46,936 nt of DNA from an uncultured bacterium (lineage in GTDB: Bacteria; Patescibacteriota; Minisyncoccia; Phycocordibacterales; GWA1-40-21). The stretch is from the NCBI GenBank assembly GCA_903822075.1, contig CAIJNK010000014.1, positions 1-46,936 of the forward strand, in the 5' to 3' direction. The notes beneath the pieces are model-generated. The model worked only from the letters and a program-made list of their open reading frames with translations, did no database searches and was not told where the DNA came from. This document shows, one piece after another, positions 7,925 through 16,774 of this stretch; the stretch's first letter is position 1; every line of letters starts with the position of its first letter. The position numbers and the translations under genes were made by a program.

Positions 7925-9109
7925 ATGGCAAAAAACATTGCAGTGGGAATAGATATCGGTACCTACCAGATAAAAGTGGTGGTAGTGGAGAATATCCGTG
8001 AAGACGGCAAGGATAATCTCAAGATTATTGGTACCGGTTTTGCCGAGTCCAAGGGCCTTCGTCACGGTTATATCATAAACGCCACTGACACCCAAAGAAG
8101 TCTGCGTATCGCCATTGCCGAGGCCGAAAAAACCGCCAATATAAAAATCAAAAGGGCTTTCCTCTCTATCGGTGGAATAGGCGTTAGTAGCGTAGTCTCC
8201 CACGGCTCCATCATTATCCCCCGCGCCGATTCCGAAATCACGGAAATAGACATAAAAAATGTTTTGTCCGTAGCGGAAAGCGAAATCCCCTCAAATATTT
8301 CCATCAATAAAAAAATAATTCATACCATTCCCATCTCCTACAAAATAGATGGACGGGTGGTTTTGGGTCGACCATTAGGCATGAAAGGGATCAAATTTGA
8401 GGCTAAAGTCTTATTTATCACCTGCCTAGAACATCATTTAAATGACCTGATTGACACCGTGGAAGATCTGGGAATCGAGGTTATTAATATCATGGCATCG
8501 CCCCTTGCCGGTTCCATGGTGATCCTGAATAAGTCACAAAAGATTGCCGGTTGTGTTCTGGCAAATATCGGCTCGGAGACCGTTTCTTTGGTTATCTTTG
8601 AAAACAACATGCCAATTTCGCTTGAGGTCTTTCCGATTGGCGGAACGGATATTACCAATGATATCGCCTTGGGTTTAAAAATTCCGCTTGAGGAAGCGGA
8701 GAGTTTAAAAATAAATACCAGCAAGGAAGTCGACTACCCTAAAAAAAGACTGGAAGAAATTGTTCTGGCTCGTCTCTCGGATATTTTTGACTTGATCGAA
8801 TCACATTTGAAAAAAATCGGGCGCAGTGGCTTGCTGCCAGCTGGTATTGTTATCACAGGCGGTACCTCCGGCGTTTCCACCATTGAAGACTTGGCCAAGG
8901 CCACCCTAAAACTGCCTTCAAAACTCGGCTCGATGAATTTTTCCACCAGCCTAAAAAATTGCCACATCAAAGACTCTTCATGGTCCGTAGCTTACGGTCT
9001 TTGTCTCTGGGGTTTGGGCAGCGGTGACGAGATTTCCTTTGGTGCCCCAGCCGGTTCAAATAAGGCTAAAAATAAGGTTATTTCCTGGTTCAAACAGTTC
9101 TTGCCATAG
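7925..9109 (+). CDS. ftsA: Cell division protein FtsA
   Basis: KNIAVGIDIGTYQIKVVVVE, actin-like ATPase pattern, ILVITGG-like GIVITGGTS; directly upstream of ftsZ. ATG 7925 preferred. Confidence 0.93.
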   Translation: MAKNIAVGIDIGTYQIKVVVVENIREDGKDNLKIIGTGFAESKGLRHGYIINATDTQRSLRIAIAEAEKTANIKIKRAFLSIGGIGVSSVVSHGSIIIPRADSEITEIDIKNVLSVAESEIPSNISINKKIIHTIPISYKIDGRVVLGRPLGMKGIKFEAKVLFITCLEHHLNDLIDTVEDLGIEVINIMASPLAGSMVILNKSQKIAGCVLANIGSETVSLVIFENNMPISLEVFPIGGTDITNDIALGLKIPLEEAESLKINTSKEVDYPKKRLEEIVLARLSDIFDLIESHLKKIGRSGLLPAGIVITGGTSGVSTIEDLAKATLKLPSKLGSMNFSTSLKNCHIKDSSWSVAYGLCLWGLGSGDEISFGAPAGSNKAKNKVISWFKQFLP

Positions 9110-9194
9110 AAAACTATTTTTGCTACTATTCAGAGAGAATCTTAATAATTTATTAGTTTTAATCTGCTGAAGAGAATTCAGTATTATTTTCATT

Positions 9195-10388
9195 ATGCCA
9201 CAAATTAAACCAGAAGTTGAAGCCTTCGCCAGAATCAAAGTTATTGGGGTGGGCGGATCCGGCAAAAATGCCACCAACCACATGATCAATTCTAAAGTCA
9301 AAGGGGTGGAATTCATCGCTATCAATACTGATGCTCAGGATCTACATAACTCTTTAGCTTCCAAAAAAATTCACATCGGAAAGAACTTGACTCGTGGTTT
9401 AGGTACCGGCATGAATCCGGAATTAGGAAAGAGAGCGGCAGAAGAAACTAAGGAGGAAATCCAAGAAGCCTTAAAAGGAGCGGATATGATTTTCTTAGCT
9501 TATGGCGCCGGCGGTGGAACCGGTTCTGGAGCTGGTCCAAGCGTTTCAAAGATTGCCAAGGAGATGGGAATACTCACAGTGGGTGTGGTCACCAAACCTT
9601 TTTTCTTTGAAGGCATACAGAGAATGAAAATTGCCGAACAAAGTCTCGAGGAATTAAGAAACGGCGTTGATGCTTTGATTATAATTCCCAATGACCGCCT
9701 ACTTTCTACCATTTCGAGGGAGACAACCGCCAGACAAGCCTTTGCCATGTGTGATGATATTTTGAAACAGGCCGTGGAGGGCATTTCTGATTTGATTACA
9801 ATGCCAGGTATAATCAATACCGACTTTGCCGATATTCGCGCCGTCATGGAAAACGCCGGTTCCGCCCTAATGGGTATTGGTATTGCTGGCGGAGAAAACC
9901 GAGCAATCGAAGCGGCAAAAGCAGCTATCAGTTCCCCACTTTTGGAACTATCTATTGCCGGCGCTAAAGGTGTTCTCTTCTCTATTGCCGGTGGCGATGA
10001 TTTGACCATGTTTGAAATCCAGGACGCCGCCAAGCTCATTACTGAGTCCATTGATCCTAACGCTAAAGTAATCTTTGGTACGGTGCATGACGAAAGACTC
10101 AAGAAGAATGAACTAAAGATTACCGTTATCGCGTCCGGTTTTTCCGATGTCTCAAATAAAAAATCTCTCTTCACGAATATTCTCTCCAACAAAGAGGAGG
10201 ATAAGAAGAGCAAGTTATTCGGCGGCTTTGGTAATTCCAGTTCAACCATAGAAAAAGAAATAAAAGTAGAAACCCAACCCAGCAGCCAAGCTCCGATAGT
10301 CGAAGAAAAAAAACAGGTAAAAAATGATTTTGATGATGATAGCGACTGGGGTGCCGTACCAGCTTTCTTGAGAAGACAGAAGAAATAA
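9195..10388 (+). CDS. ftsZ: Cell division protein FtsZ
   Basis: IKVIGVGGSGKNATNHM, GAGGGTGSGAGPSVSKIAKE, NTDFADIRAVMENAGSALMGIG. Confidence 0.97.
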   Translation: MPQIKPEVEAFARIKVIGVGGSGKNATNHMINSKVKGVEFIAINTDAQDLHNSLASKKIHIGKNLTRGLGTGMNPELGKRAAEETKEEIQEALKGADMIFLAYGAGGGTGSGAGPSVSKIAKEMGILTVGVVTKPFFFEGIQRMKIAEQSLEELRNGVDALIIIPNDRLLSTISRETTARQAFAMCDDILKQAVEGISDLITMPGIINTDFADIRAVMENAGSALMGIGIAGGENRAIEAAKAAISSPLLELSIAGAKGVLFSIAGGDDLTMFEIQDAAKLITESIDPNAKVIFGTVHDERLKKNELKITVIASGFSDVSNKKSLFTNILSNKEEDKKSKLFGGFGNSSSTIEKEIKVETQPSSQAPIVEEKKQVKNDFDDDSDWGAVPAFLRRQKK

Positions 10389-10402
10389 GCTAAAATACAG
10401 AG

Positions 10403-11326
10403 ATGGAAACAATTTTTGATCTCTGTATTATTGGAGGTGGTCCAGCGGGCGTGGCAGCCGGTGTGTATGCGGCACGCAAAAAAATAAAGGCTGCTTTAAT
10501 TACGGAAAACTTTCGCGGTCAAAGTGCTGTTTCTGGTGAAATCCAAAATTGGATTGGGGATGTTTCCGTGACCGGTGATGAACTTCACAAACGCTTTGAG
10601 CAGCATCTGAAATTTTATTCCAAGGATATAGATATCAAGGAGAAAGAAACTGTCACTAGTATTACTAGGAACGACGCTGTATTTAACGTCAAAACTACTA
10701 AAGGCGAGTATAAGTCAAAAACGGTTTTGGTTGCCACCGGCAGCATTAGACGTAAATTACCCGTCAAAGGCGCGGAAGAGTTTGAAGGCAAAGGTATTAC
10801 TTACTGTGCCACCTGCGATGCACCAATGTTTGGCGATTTGGACGTAGTAGTGATTGGTGGAGGCAACAGCGCTTTTGAATCGGCTTCTCAACTTTTAGCT
10901 TATGCCAAAACGGTCACTATTATTCAGAGAAGTGATTTTCGGGCTGAACCCATTATGATGCAAAAAATCCTCTCTAATCCCAAAGTTAAAGGTATTACCA
11001 ACATAGATTTGCTCCAGATAAAAGGCGATAAATTTGTCTCAGCCATTATCTATAAAGATAAGAAGACTGCCGAAGTTATCGAATTGCCAACCAACGGCAT
11101 ATTTGTGGAAATAGGTTCAAATCCATCCGTGGATTTCATTGAGCATGGATTGGTTAAACTTGATGATCGAGAACAAATAATAGTTGACCCTAAGACCCAA
11201 AAAACCGAAACAACCGGCATCTGGGCAGCTGGTGATTGTACAGATGGTCTGTACCGTCAAAATAATATTGCCGTAGGTGATGCCGTCAAAGCCGTGGAGG
11301 ATATTTACCGGTATTTGAAAAATTAA
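10403..11326 (+). CDS. trxB: Thioredoxin-disulfide reductase-like flavoprotein
   Basis: GGGPAGVAAGVYAARK, YCATCDAPMF (CxxC), VIGGGNSAFESA, GIWAAGDCTD. Confidence 0.9.
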   Translation: METIFDLCIIGGGPAGVAAGVYAARKKIKAALITENFRGQSAVSGEIQNWIGDVSVTGDELHKRFEQHLKFYSKDIDIKEKETVTSITRNDAVFNVKTTKGEYKSKTVLVATGSIRRKLPVKGAEEFEGKGITYCATCDAPMFGDLDVVVIGGGNSAFESASQLLAYAKTVTIIQRSDFRAEPIMMQKILSNPKVKGITNIDLLQIKGDKFVSAIIYKDKKTAEVIELPTNGIFVEIGSNPSVDFIEHGLVKLDDREQIIVDPKTQKTETTGIWAAGDCTDGLYRQNNIAVGDAVKAVEDIYRYLKN

Positions 11327-11330
11327 TGTG

Positions 11331-11403
11331 TGGGCGGTAAGGGATTTGAACCCCTGACATCTTCAACGTCAATGAAGCGCTCTACCAACTGAGCTAACCG
11401 CCC
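11331..11403 (-). tRNA. tRNA-Val(GAC)
   Basis: Cloverleaf by eye; GGGCGGT/ACCGCCC acceptor; loop TTGACGT. Confidence 0.92.
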
Positions 11404-11485
11404 ATACCCGCTATACTACACTTTTCTGTCATATTTTTCAACTTTATGATATCATTCATCTCATATCAGACTAATTTAAACCAAA

Positions 11486-11904
11486 ATGAACAAATTTGTA
11501 TGGACTAATGAATATAGTTTGGGAGTAGGTGTTATCGATGACCAGCACAAACATTTTTTTGAAATCGTAAATCAGATCTATGATTTACTAGAGAAAAAGA
11601 ACACAAACGTGAAGAAGTCCAAAAAATAATCGACGAACTTACCAGTTATGCCCTTTTTCATCTTGGAACCGAGGAAAAATATTTTAATCAATTTGCCTAC
11701 TCAGATCAGATAAACCACATGAAATACCACAATACGTTCAGATTGCAAAGTGGTGAATATTCGGATAAAATTAAAAACCCAAAAGAAGATATTGATAAAT
11801 TGGCGCTAGAAATAACTGACTTTGCCAAGAACTGGCTAGAGCATCATATCTTAGTCGCAGACAAAATGTACGCCCCATTTTTCCAAGCCCACGGTCTAAA
11901 CTAG
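11486..11904 (+). pseudogene. Bacteriohemerythrin-like gene interrupted by a -1 frameshift
   Basis: Frame 1: MNKFVWTNEYSLGVGVIDDQHKHFFEIVNQIYDLLEKKNT; next frame: REEVQKIIDELTSYALFHLGTEEKYF...HMKYHNTF...WLEHHILVADKMYAPFF. Frames meet near 11590-11610. Confidence 0.82.
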
Positions 11905-13100
11905 ACCGTAAACTTTCCCTCTTTGTAAATCACCACAGTCTCCCCGTTTGGCAACCAAGCAGTAACGGTTCGGCTTTCCGTGCTTATTATATCGGTGTGA
12001 ATCACAGACTCATTGTAGCCCATTTTTGCCCATTCCTCCTTGGAAACTTTATTAGAGTCACCGGGATATGAATCCTTGTAGGCACTTCCCAAGGCTATAT
12101 GCGTATTGCCATACTTTCCACCCATATTTTCGTCAAACAACGTCTCCGCCATGAATTTGGTAATCTTGGAGGCCCGTGAATCTGTCAAAGAAAACTCCCC
12201 GATCATATTGGCATTCTGACTAGCTATCATCTGTTTCAGAATCTTCTCACCTTTCTTGGCCGTCGCTTTAACGACTTTTCCTTTCTTGAATTCGAGATAA
12301 ATATCTTTTATTAAATTTCCATATCGATACAATGGCTGATTAAAATAAATATACCCATCGGTATACCGACAGTCCGGTGAAATAAAAATCTCAAAGCTTG
12401 GAATATTCCGACCGGACCCGCCCATCCACTTCCGGTTTTTACCCAACACTACAGTCAAATCGATATTTTCTGCCTGTATCCTTAATTTCTCGATCTTTAA
12501 GGCGTCTAACCTAGTTTTTACCCTTTCCACTTCACTCGTAATTTTTCTCCAAGTAGCCACCGGATCTTTATCATTCAAATAACAAGCCTTGATAATTTCC
12601 TGCCAATACGCCTCTTCAGTCATCCCCACCTCATTCGCCCCGGCCTTGGTACCATATAGGCCGAGCGTCCAGGTATACTTGCCGACATTTTCCTTTTCAG
12701 TCCGCCAATCCATATACGGCTTGAATGATTTGTGATTTTCCATGATCATCTTTGGGTCCAATCCTTCAAGCTCGTGTTTGTCCGTATCGGCCATAATAAA
12801 GATGGAGTGGTCTATCTCCTCTATTCGTCCTTTTAGATATTTAGCGGGAAAAAATTTAACCTGTTCTTTATTGGCCAGATGGAAAAACTCCCGCTCCAGA
12901 TCATCGGGAATATATTGTATCAACGGATGCGCGCCTGCTTTCAAAACTGCTTTATAAAGTTCCAGAAGTAGTGGCTTGGCACTTTCCTGCACCTGAAGCA
13001 AAACCACCTCGCCCTTTTTGACTCCCCGACCGGAATTCAGGGCGTAGTTTACCAACACATTGGCATATTTCTCCAAGATTTTTTTTGGCGGTTGGTACAT
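11901..13100 (-). CDS. M29-family (thermophilic-type) aminopeptidase
   Basis: VLVNYALNSGRGVKKGEVVLLQ, PDCRYTDGYIYFNQPLYRYG, IGEFSLTDSRAS, GGKYGNTHIALGSAY, ESVIHTDII. Confidence 0.85.
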   Translation of the reverse strand: MYQPPKKILEKYANVLVNYALNSGRGVKKGEVVLLQVQESAKPLLLELYKAVLKAGAHPLIQYIPDDLEREFFHLANKEQVKFFPAKYLKGRIEEIDHSIFIMADTDKHELEGLDPKMIMENHKSFKPYMDWRTEKENVGKYTWTLGLYGTKAGANEVGMTEEAYWQEIIKACYLNDKDPVATWRKITSEVERVKTRLDALKIEKLRIQAENIDLTVVLGKNRKWMGGSGRNIPSFEIFISPDCRYTDGYIYFNQPLYRYGNLIKDIYLEFKKGKVVKATAKKGEKILKQMIASQNANMIGEFSLTDSRASKITKFMAETLFDENMGGKYGNTHIALGSAYKDSYPGDSNKVSKEEWAKMGYNESVIHTDIISTESRTVTAWLPNGETVVIYKEGKFTV

Positions 13101-13111
13101 AATATATTGTC

Positions 13112-13516
13112 TTATTCTTTTGCCTGCTGAAGGATTCTGGAAACTTCTTTTATAATGCCGTCAACGGTCACAGTGGCCTTAATAAGATAACTTGCCGCCC
13201 CCAGGGAGAAACCTTTTTCTATATCGCTCTCCTCGCCTAAACAGGAAATAATAATGACCGGCACATCTTTTGTCATGACATTTTTCTTTAGGGAATCCAA
13301 AACACCAAAACCACTGATCCCCGGCAAAAGTAAGTCTAAAAGGATTAGATCAGGTTTTTCCGCTTCAGCTGAGGCTAGAACAGGCGGACCGCTTTCAATA
13401 TAACGAACATTACAACCTTCGTTAATTAGGATTTTGGAAAGTAAACCGCCAAGCAACTTATCATCTTCCACGACGATAATCTTTTTATCTTTGAGTGATT
13501 TTATCTGTTCTATCAT
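13112..13516 (-). CDS. Single-domain response regulator receiver (CheY-like)
   Basis: KKIIVVEDDKLL, PDLILLDLLLPGISG, VPVIIIS, GAASYLIKA. Confidence 0.9.
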   Translation of the reverse strand: MIEQIKSLKDKKIIVVEDDKLLGGLLSKILINEGCNVRYIESGPPVLASAEAEKPDLILLDLLLPGISGFGVLDSLKKNVMTKDVPVIIISCLGEESDIEKGFSLGAASYLIKATVTVDGIIKEVSRILQQAKE

Positions 13517-13557
13517 TTGGACTTGATTATATACCCAAATCGAAGTTAGAACAAACC

Positions 13558-13938
13558 CTACTGCTTTGGTTTGTCTAATCTATCCAAACCAAGTTTCTTT
13601 ACGCCAAAATAAACCACTAAGGCAATGACCAGGAAATTGATCAAATCATTCAAAAACTTTCCGTACATTATATGAGCGCCAAAAAAGTTTATGGAGTTTG
13701 CCGCCAGATCCTTGGCGCTACCCAAAGCCACTCCTAAAATCGGATTTACTAGATTGTTCACGAGTGAAGTCACTAAAACTGAAATGGCGCCACCTAGGAT
13801 AAAAGCGACGGCAAAACCTACGACCCCTTGAGTTCTAATGAAATCAATAAAACCTTTTATTTGATTTTTAAAACTACCACTAATTTTTTTTGCTCTATTC
13901 GCCTCTTTTTTCTCAATATTTTGGATATTCTCGTCCAT
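13558..13938 (-). CDS. mscL: Large-conductance mechanosensitive channel
   Basis: GFIDFIRTQGVVGFAVAFILGGAISVLVTSLVNNLVNPILG, second TM FLNDLINFLVIALVVYFGVKKL. Confidence 0.9.
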   Translation of the reverse strand: MDENIQNIEKKEANRAKKISGSFKNQIKGFIDFIRTQGVVGFAVAFILGGAISVLVTSLVNNLVNPILGVALGSAKDLAANSINFFGAHIMYGKFLNDLINFLVIALVVYFGVKKLGLDRLDKPKQ

Positions 13939-13962
13939 ATATTTTAATTAGACTGCTAAAAG

Positions 13963-14049
13963 CGGAGACGGTGGGATTTGAACCCACGAGAGACTTTCGC
14001 CCCTGCCGGTTTTCGAAACCGGTGCCTTAAACCACTCAGCCACATCTCC
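13963..14049 (-). tRNA. tRNA-Ser(CGA)
   Basis: Class II tRNA with variable arm; loop TTCGAAA; GGAGATG/CGTCTCC acceptor. Confidence 0.9.
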
Positions 14050-14103
14050 CGCAAACAAACAGTAACATTTTTTTGCTTTTTTTACAAAAAATGTTATATT
14101 AAT

Positions 14104-14262
14104 CCCTGTCTCCAAGGTCTTATCGTGTGTTGATAGGACAAGCCTTTGAAAGGTTAAATTGTGAATGCTTGGAACAATTTAAAGACAGAGCACGACGGTG
14201 CGAGTCAGGGTTGCGTAAATTTTCAGCAGAAAATTATATGCAACGGAGCCGGGTTTATGTAA
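14104..14262 (+). ncRNA. Candidate structured RNA of unidentified family
   Basis: TTGCTT-N16-TATATT upstream; closing helix CCCTGTCTC/GAGTCAGGG (8/9); internal hairpins GTCTTATC/GATAGGAC, AAATTGT/ACAATTT, GCAC/GTGC; then GTTGC-gta-AATTTTC-agca-GAAAATT-atat-GCAAC. Confidence 0.5.
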
Positions 14263-14269
14263 ATTAGTT

Positions 14270-14341
14270 GGCCTTATCGTCTATCGGTTAGGACATTGCC
14301 TTTTCAAGGCAAGAAGCCGGGTTCGACTCCCGGTAAGGTCA
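14270..14341 (+). tRNA. tRNA-Glu(TTC)
   Basis: GGCCTTA/TAAGGTC acceptor; loop TTTTCAA; GGTTCGACTCC. Confidence 0.94.
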
Positions 14342-14345
14342 CAAC

Positions 14346-14373
14346 TTGACAAATCAAATAGGTTTGCTATAAT
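14346..14373 (+). promoter_or_regulatory. sigma70-type promoter for 14479-14748
   Basis: TTGACA-N16-TATAAT. Confidence 0.65.
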
Positions 14374-14478
14374 ACTTGTAGATTGATTTAGGTTGTTTTA
14401 TATGGCTTAAAGTCCTTAAATTATATTTTTAAAGATTGTAAGCCCTGTAAAACAAACTATACCAAAGGAGTAAAGCAC

Positions 14479-14748
14479 ATGCGCTACTGCAATGCTGTCA
14501 GGATTGTTGGCTTGAACGACAGAAAGGTGGTAGTCTTCAATGCGTTGGTTGGTCCGTTTGCCAACCAAGCGACACTTGAAGGCTGGCTCACGAAGAACGG
14601 CTTCGATGTCAAAAAGGTGACCTCGAAACGGAACGACGGGGGCTTCCTTCATACGAAGTTGAGCCGGTCACCCCGTGCAGTCAAAATCTGGGCTTCCATT
14701 GAAAGCGTACTTGCACCCGACGAGACAGAAGTGAATCTCAGTGCCTAA
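14479..14748 (+). CDS. Orphan small protein, unknown function
   Basis: AAAGGAG RBS; MRYCNAVRIVGLNDRKVVVFNALVGPFANQATLEGWLTKNGFDVKKV...; own promoter and 3' hairpin. Confidence 0.72.
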   Translation: MRYCNAVRIVGLNDRKVVVFNALVGPFANQATLEGWLTKNGFDVKKVTSKRNDGGFLHTKLSRSPRAVKIWASIESVLAPDETEVNLSA

Positions 14749-14751
14749 TAT

Positions 14752-14815
14752 AACCGCTCACCACGAAAGTGAAGGAATCGCTCCTCCACTCTCACCAGTG
14801 GTCGGGCGGTTTCTT
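14752..14815 (+). terminator. Large 3' hairpin after 14479-14748
   Basis: AACCGCTCACCAC ... GTGGTCGGGCGGTT outer stem, inner AGTGAAGGA/TCCTCCACT; weak U tract (TTTCTTC). Confidence 0.65.
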
Positions 14816-14955
14816 CATGCCAATATTTTTCTAAAACCACTAATATTCATAATCAACTGGTTCCAATCCTGACTCACGTGGGTCACAGATTTTTTAAGCC
14901 TTATTTTGTAAGGTATTTTAACGATGCTATTGAGGCCAGTGGAACACCTAAATAT

Positions 14956-15222
14956 TTATTTTGACCACCTACTAATTAGAAATTTATATATCTTATAGGA
15001 AATAAATAGTGATATTAATAATGATATTATTGCTATAATAATTTGAGCAAACTTAGCCTCCTTATAATTGCCATGATATATTCCATCTCCGACAAATATA
15101 CTTGGTACTGCATCTATTAGTGAATATAACATCATTAAAACAGGGATGCACAATAAAATTACTAGGATTTTCTTAGATAGGCTGACTTTTTTAATAATTT
15201 GATTATTACTATTTATATCCAT
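14956..15222 (-). CDS. Small membrane protein, unknown function
   Basis: Two TM segments: KILVILLCIPVLMMLYSLI and IIIAIISLLISLFISYKIY. Confidence 0.6.
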   Translation of the reverse strand: MDINSNNQIIKKVSLSKKILVILLCIPVLMMLYSLIDAVPSIFVGDGIYHGNYKEAKFAQIIIAIISLLISLFISYKIYKFLISRWSK

Positions 15223-15365
15223 ATTGAAATTATATCATAGATAATTGCTTAAATACATAATTCCACTTAATAACTAGGCTTGTGGAAGACTGCGGATCGG
15301 CTTCAGATTAGCCGCGAAGTTTAGTGAGGTTTTACCTTATCTGTTTTTTTGGTATACTTAGTCCT

Positions 15366-15998
15366 GTGAAAAAATATATCCCCCTGGCACTACCCGTTCT
15401 TGTTAACATATATCCATTAGTTGGAATTATATTTCTCGGTTGGAATGTTAATTTGACCCTCCTGACATATTTTGTAGAGACACTTATTCTTATAATCTTT
15501 TCGACAATAAAGATGATCATGTCGATCAATGTTTGGGATCCCGAGTCTGCCAATATGAATCCCTATTGGGTTACGCAAAGCAGAAGCCAAGTCCTATCAA
15601 ATTTTTTACTACTGATGTATGTCTTCATGATTGTTTGTAGCGGCGCATATCTGATTCTCTGGGGCAGATCGATTACCGCATTCATCGCTACAGCTGGGCC
15701 TGCTCAATATTGGCCTATTCTTAGCATGGCAATATTTTCTTTAATTTCTCACACATTTTCCTTCGTATATAATTTTATTCTGGGTGGAGAAAGAAACACA
15801 GTCGCGATGTCATATATATTTCGTCGGACCATGGTTGGGAGAATGTTACCGTTATTCTTAAGTACATTTATTTCTTTCTTTTCTGTAGGTATTACAGGCT
15901 CAAATTCTAAAAGTGCCATGATACCCTTGGTTGTTATTTTTGGGGCAGTAGCCTTCTTCGACATTCTGGCTCACTTCAATGAGCACAAGAAATCTTGA
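15366..15998 (+). CDS. DUF6498-like polytopic membrane protein
   Basis: LPVLVNIYPLVGIIFLGWNVNLTLLTYFVETLILIIFSTIKM resembles the family pattern; GTG at 15366 possible start. Confidence 0.6.
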   Translation: MKKYIPLALPVLVNIYPLVGIIFLGWNVNLTLLTYFVETLILIIFSTIKMIMSINVWDPESANMNPYWVTQSRSQVLSNFLLLMYVFMIVCSGAYLILWGRSITAFIATAGPAQYWPILSMAIFSLISHTFSFVYNFILGGERNTVAMSYIFRRTMVGRMLPLFLSTFISFFSVGITGSNSKSAMIPLVVIFGAVAFFDILAHFNEHKKS

Positions 15999-16017
15999 TC
16001 TATTTATCCTATTTAAA

Positions 16018-16719
16018 TTATTTTCTCAAAAGCTCACACCTCCTCTCTTCCGGAAACTTTTCAATGGCATACCGAAGCATCGTGCGGGGCATTATTTTAT
16101 AATATTTTTTAAGAAACCCTTCCTCCGTTTTGAGATCTCGCTTCCCTATCTCACGGAGCATCCAGCCCACAGCCTTGTGAATTAAATCATGAGTATCTTT
16201 AAGTAAAAGTTCCGAGATTTTTAGAGTATCGGCATATTTCCCATTTACTACAAAATTCAGAGTGGAAATGATTGCCACCCGCCTTTTCCAGATATTTTTG
16301 GATTTTACCAGTTGATAAAGAATATCTTTTGGCCTGTCCAGAAGATACCGTCCGGCAATGCGGGAAGCAGACTGATCTACCAAATCCCAGTTGTTCACGT
16401 ATTTGAGATTTTTTAAATAAAAATTATAAATAGTTTCTTGTCCCTTCTCTTCGGCCCGAACATATTTATCAGCCAAGATAATCAAAGCGCACAAACGTTC
16501 TTCGTGAATTTTTGACCGCACGCAGGTTTGAACATCACCTAAGGAAACATCCTTGTATCGCTTGGCCACTTTTCTCACGCCAGGAACGTCCACGCCGATG
16601 AATTGGTCACCTTCGCCATACTCCCCTTTTTTTGTCTTGAAATATCTCTGGCACAAAGCCGCCCGCTCAGGATCGGCAAGGTTCCATAGGTCTCTCTTTA
16701 TTTCCTCGGCTTTACTCAT
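16018..16719 (-). CDS. DNA alkylation repair protein (AlkD-like HEAT repeat)
   Basis: GVDVPGVRKVAKRY, YVNNWDLVDQSA, IHKAVGWMLREIGKRD, MPRTMLRYAIEKFPEERR. Confidence 0.9.
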   Translation of the reverse strand: MSKAEEIKRDLWNLADPERAALCQRYFKTKKGEYGEGDQFIGVDVPGVRKVAKRYKDVSLGDVQTCVRSKIHEERLCALIILADKYVRAEEKGQETIYNFYLKNLKYVNNWDLVDQSASRIAGRYLLDRPKDILYQLVKSKNIWKRRVAIISTLNFVVNGKYADTLKISELLLKDTHDLIHKAVGWMLREIGKRDLKTEEGFLKKYYKIMPRTMLRYAIEKFPEERRCELLRK

Positions 16720-16774
16720 GTAAATATTCTAAACCTCTTTGCGTGCCAAAGCAATAAATGATAATGTAACTCTT

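Noticed and set aside
9500-10249. 249-aa minus-strand ORF inside ftsZ
   Set aside because: Antisense shadow ORF of a clearly conserved gene; same applies to 41291-42073, 18428-18883 and 16888-17379.
14104-14262. Group I intron or tmRNA
   Set aside because: CAGAGCACGACGGTGC loosely recalls an intron core motif, but the partner elements are missing, the tRNA-Glu is intact, and there is no tRNA-like end or tag ORF.
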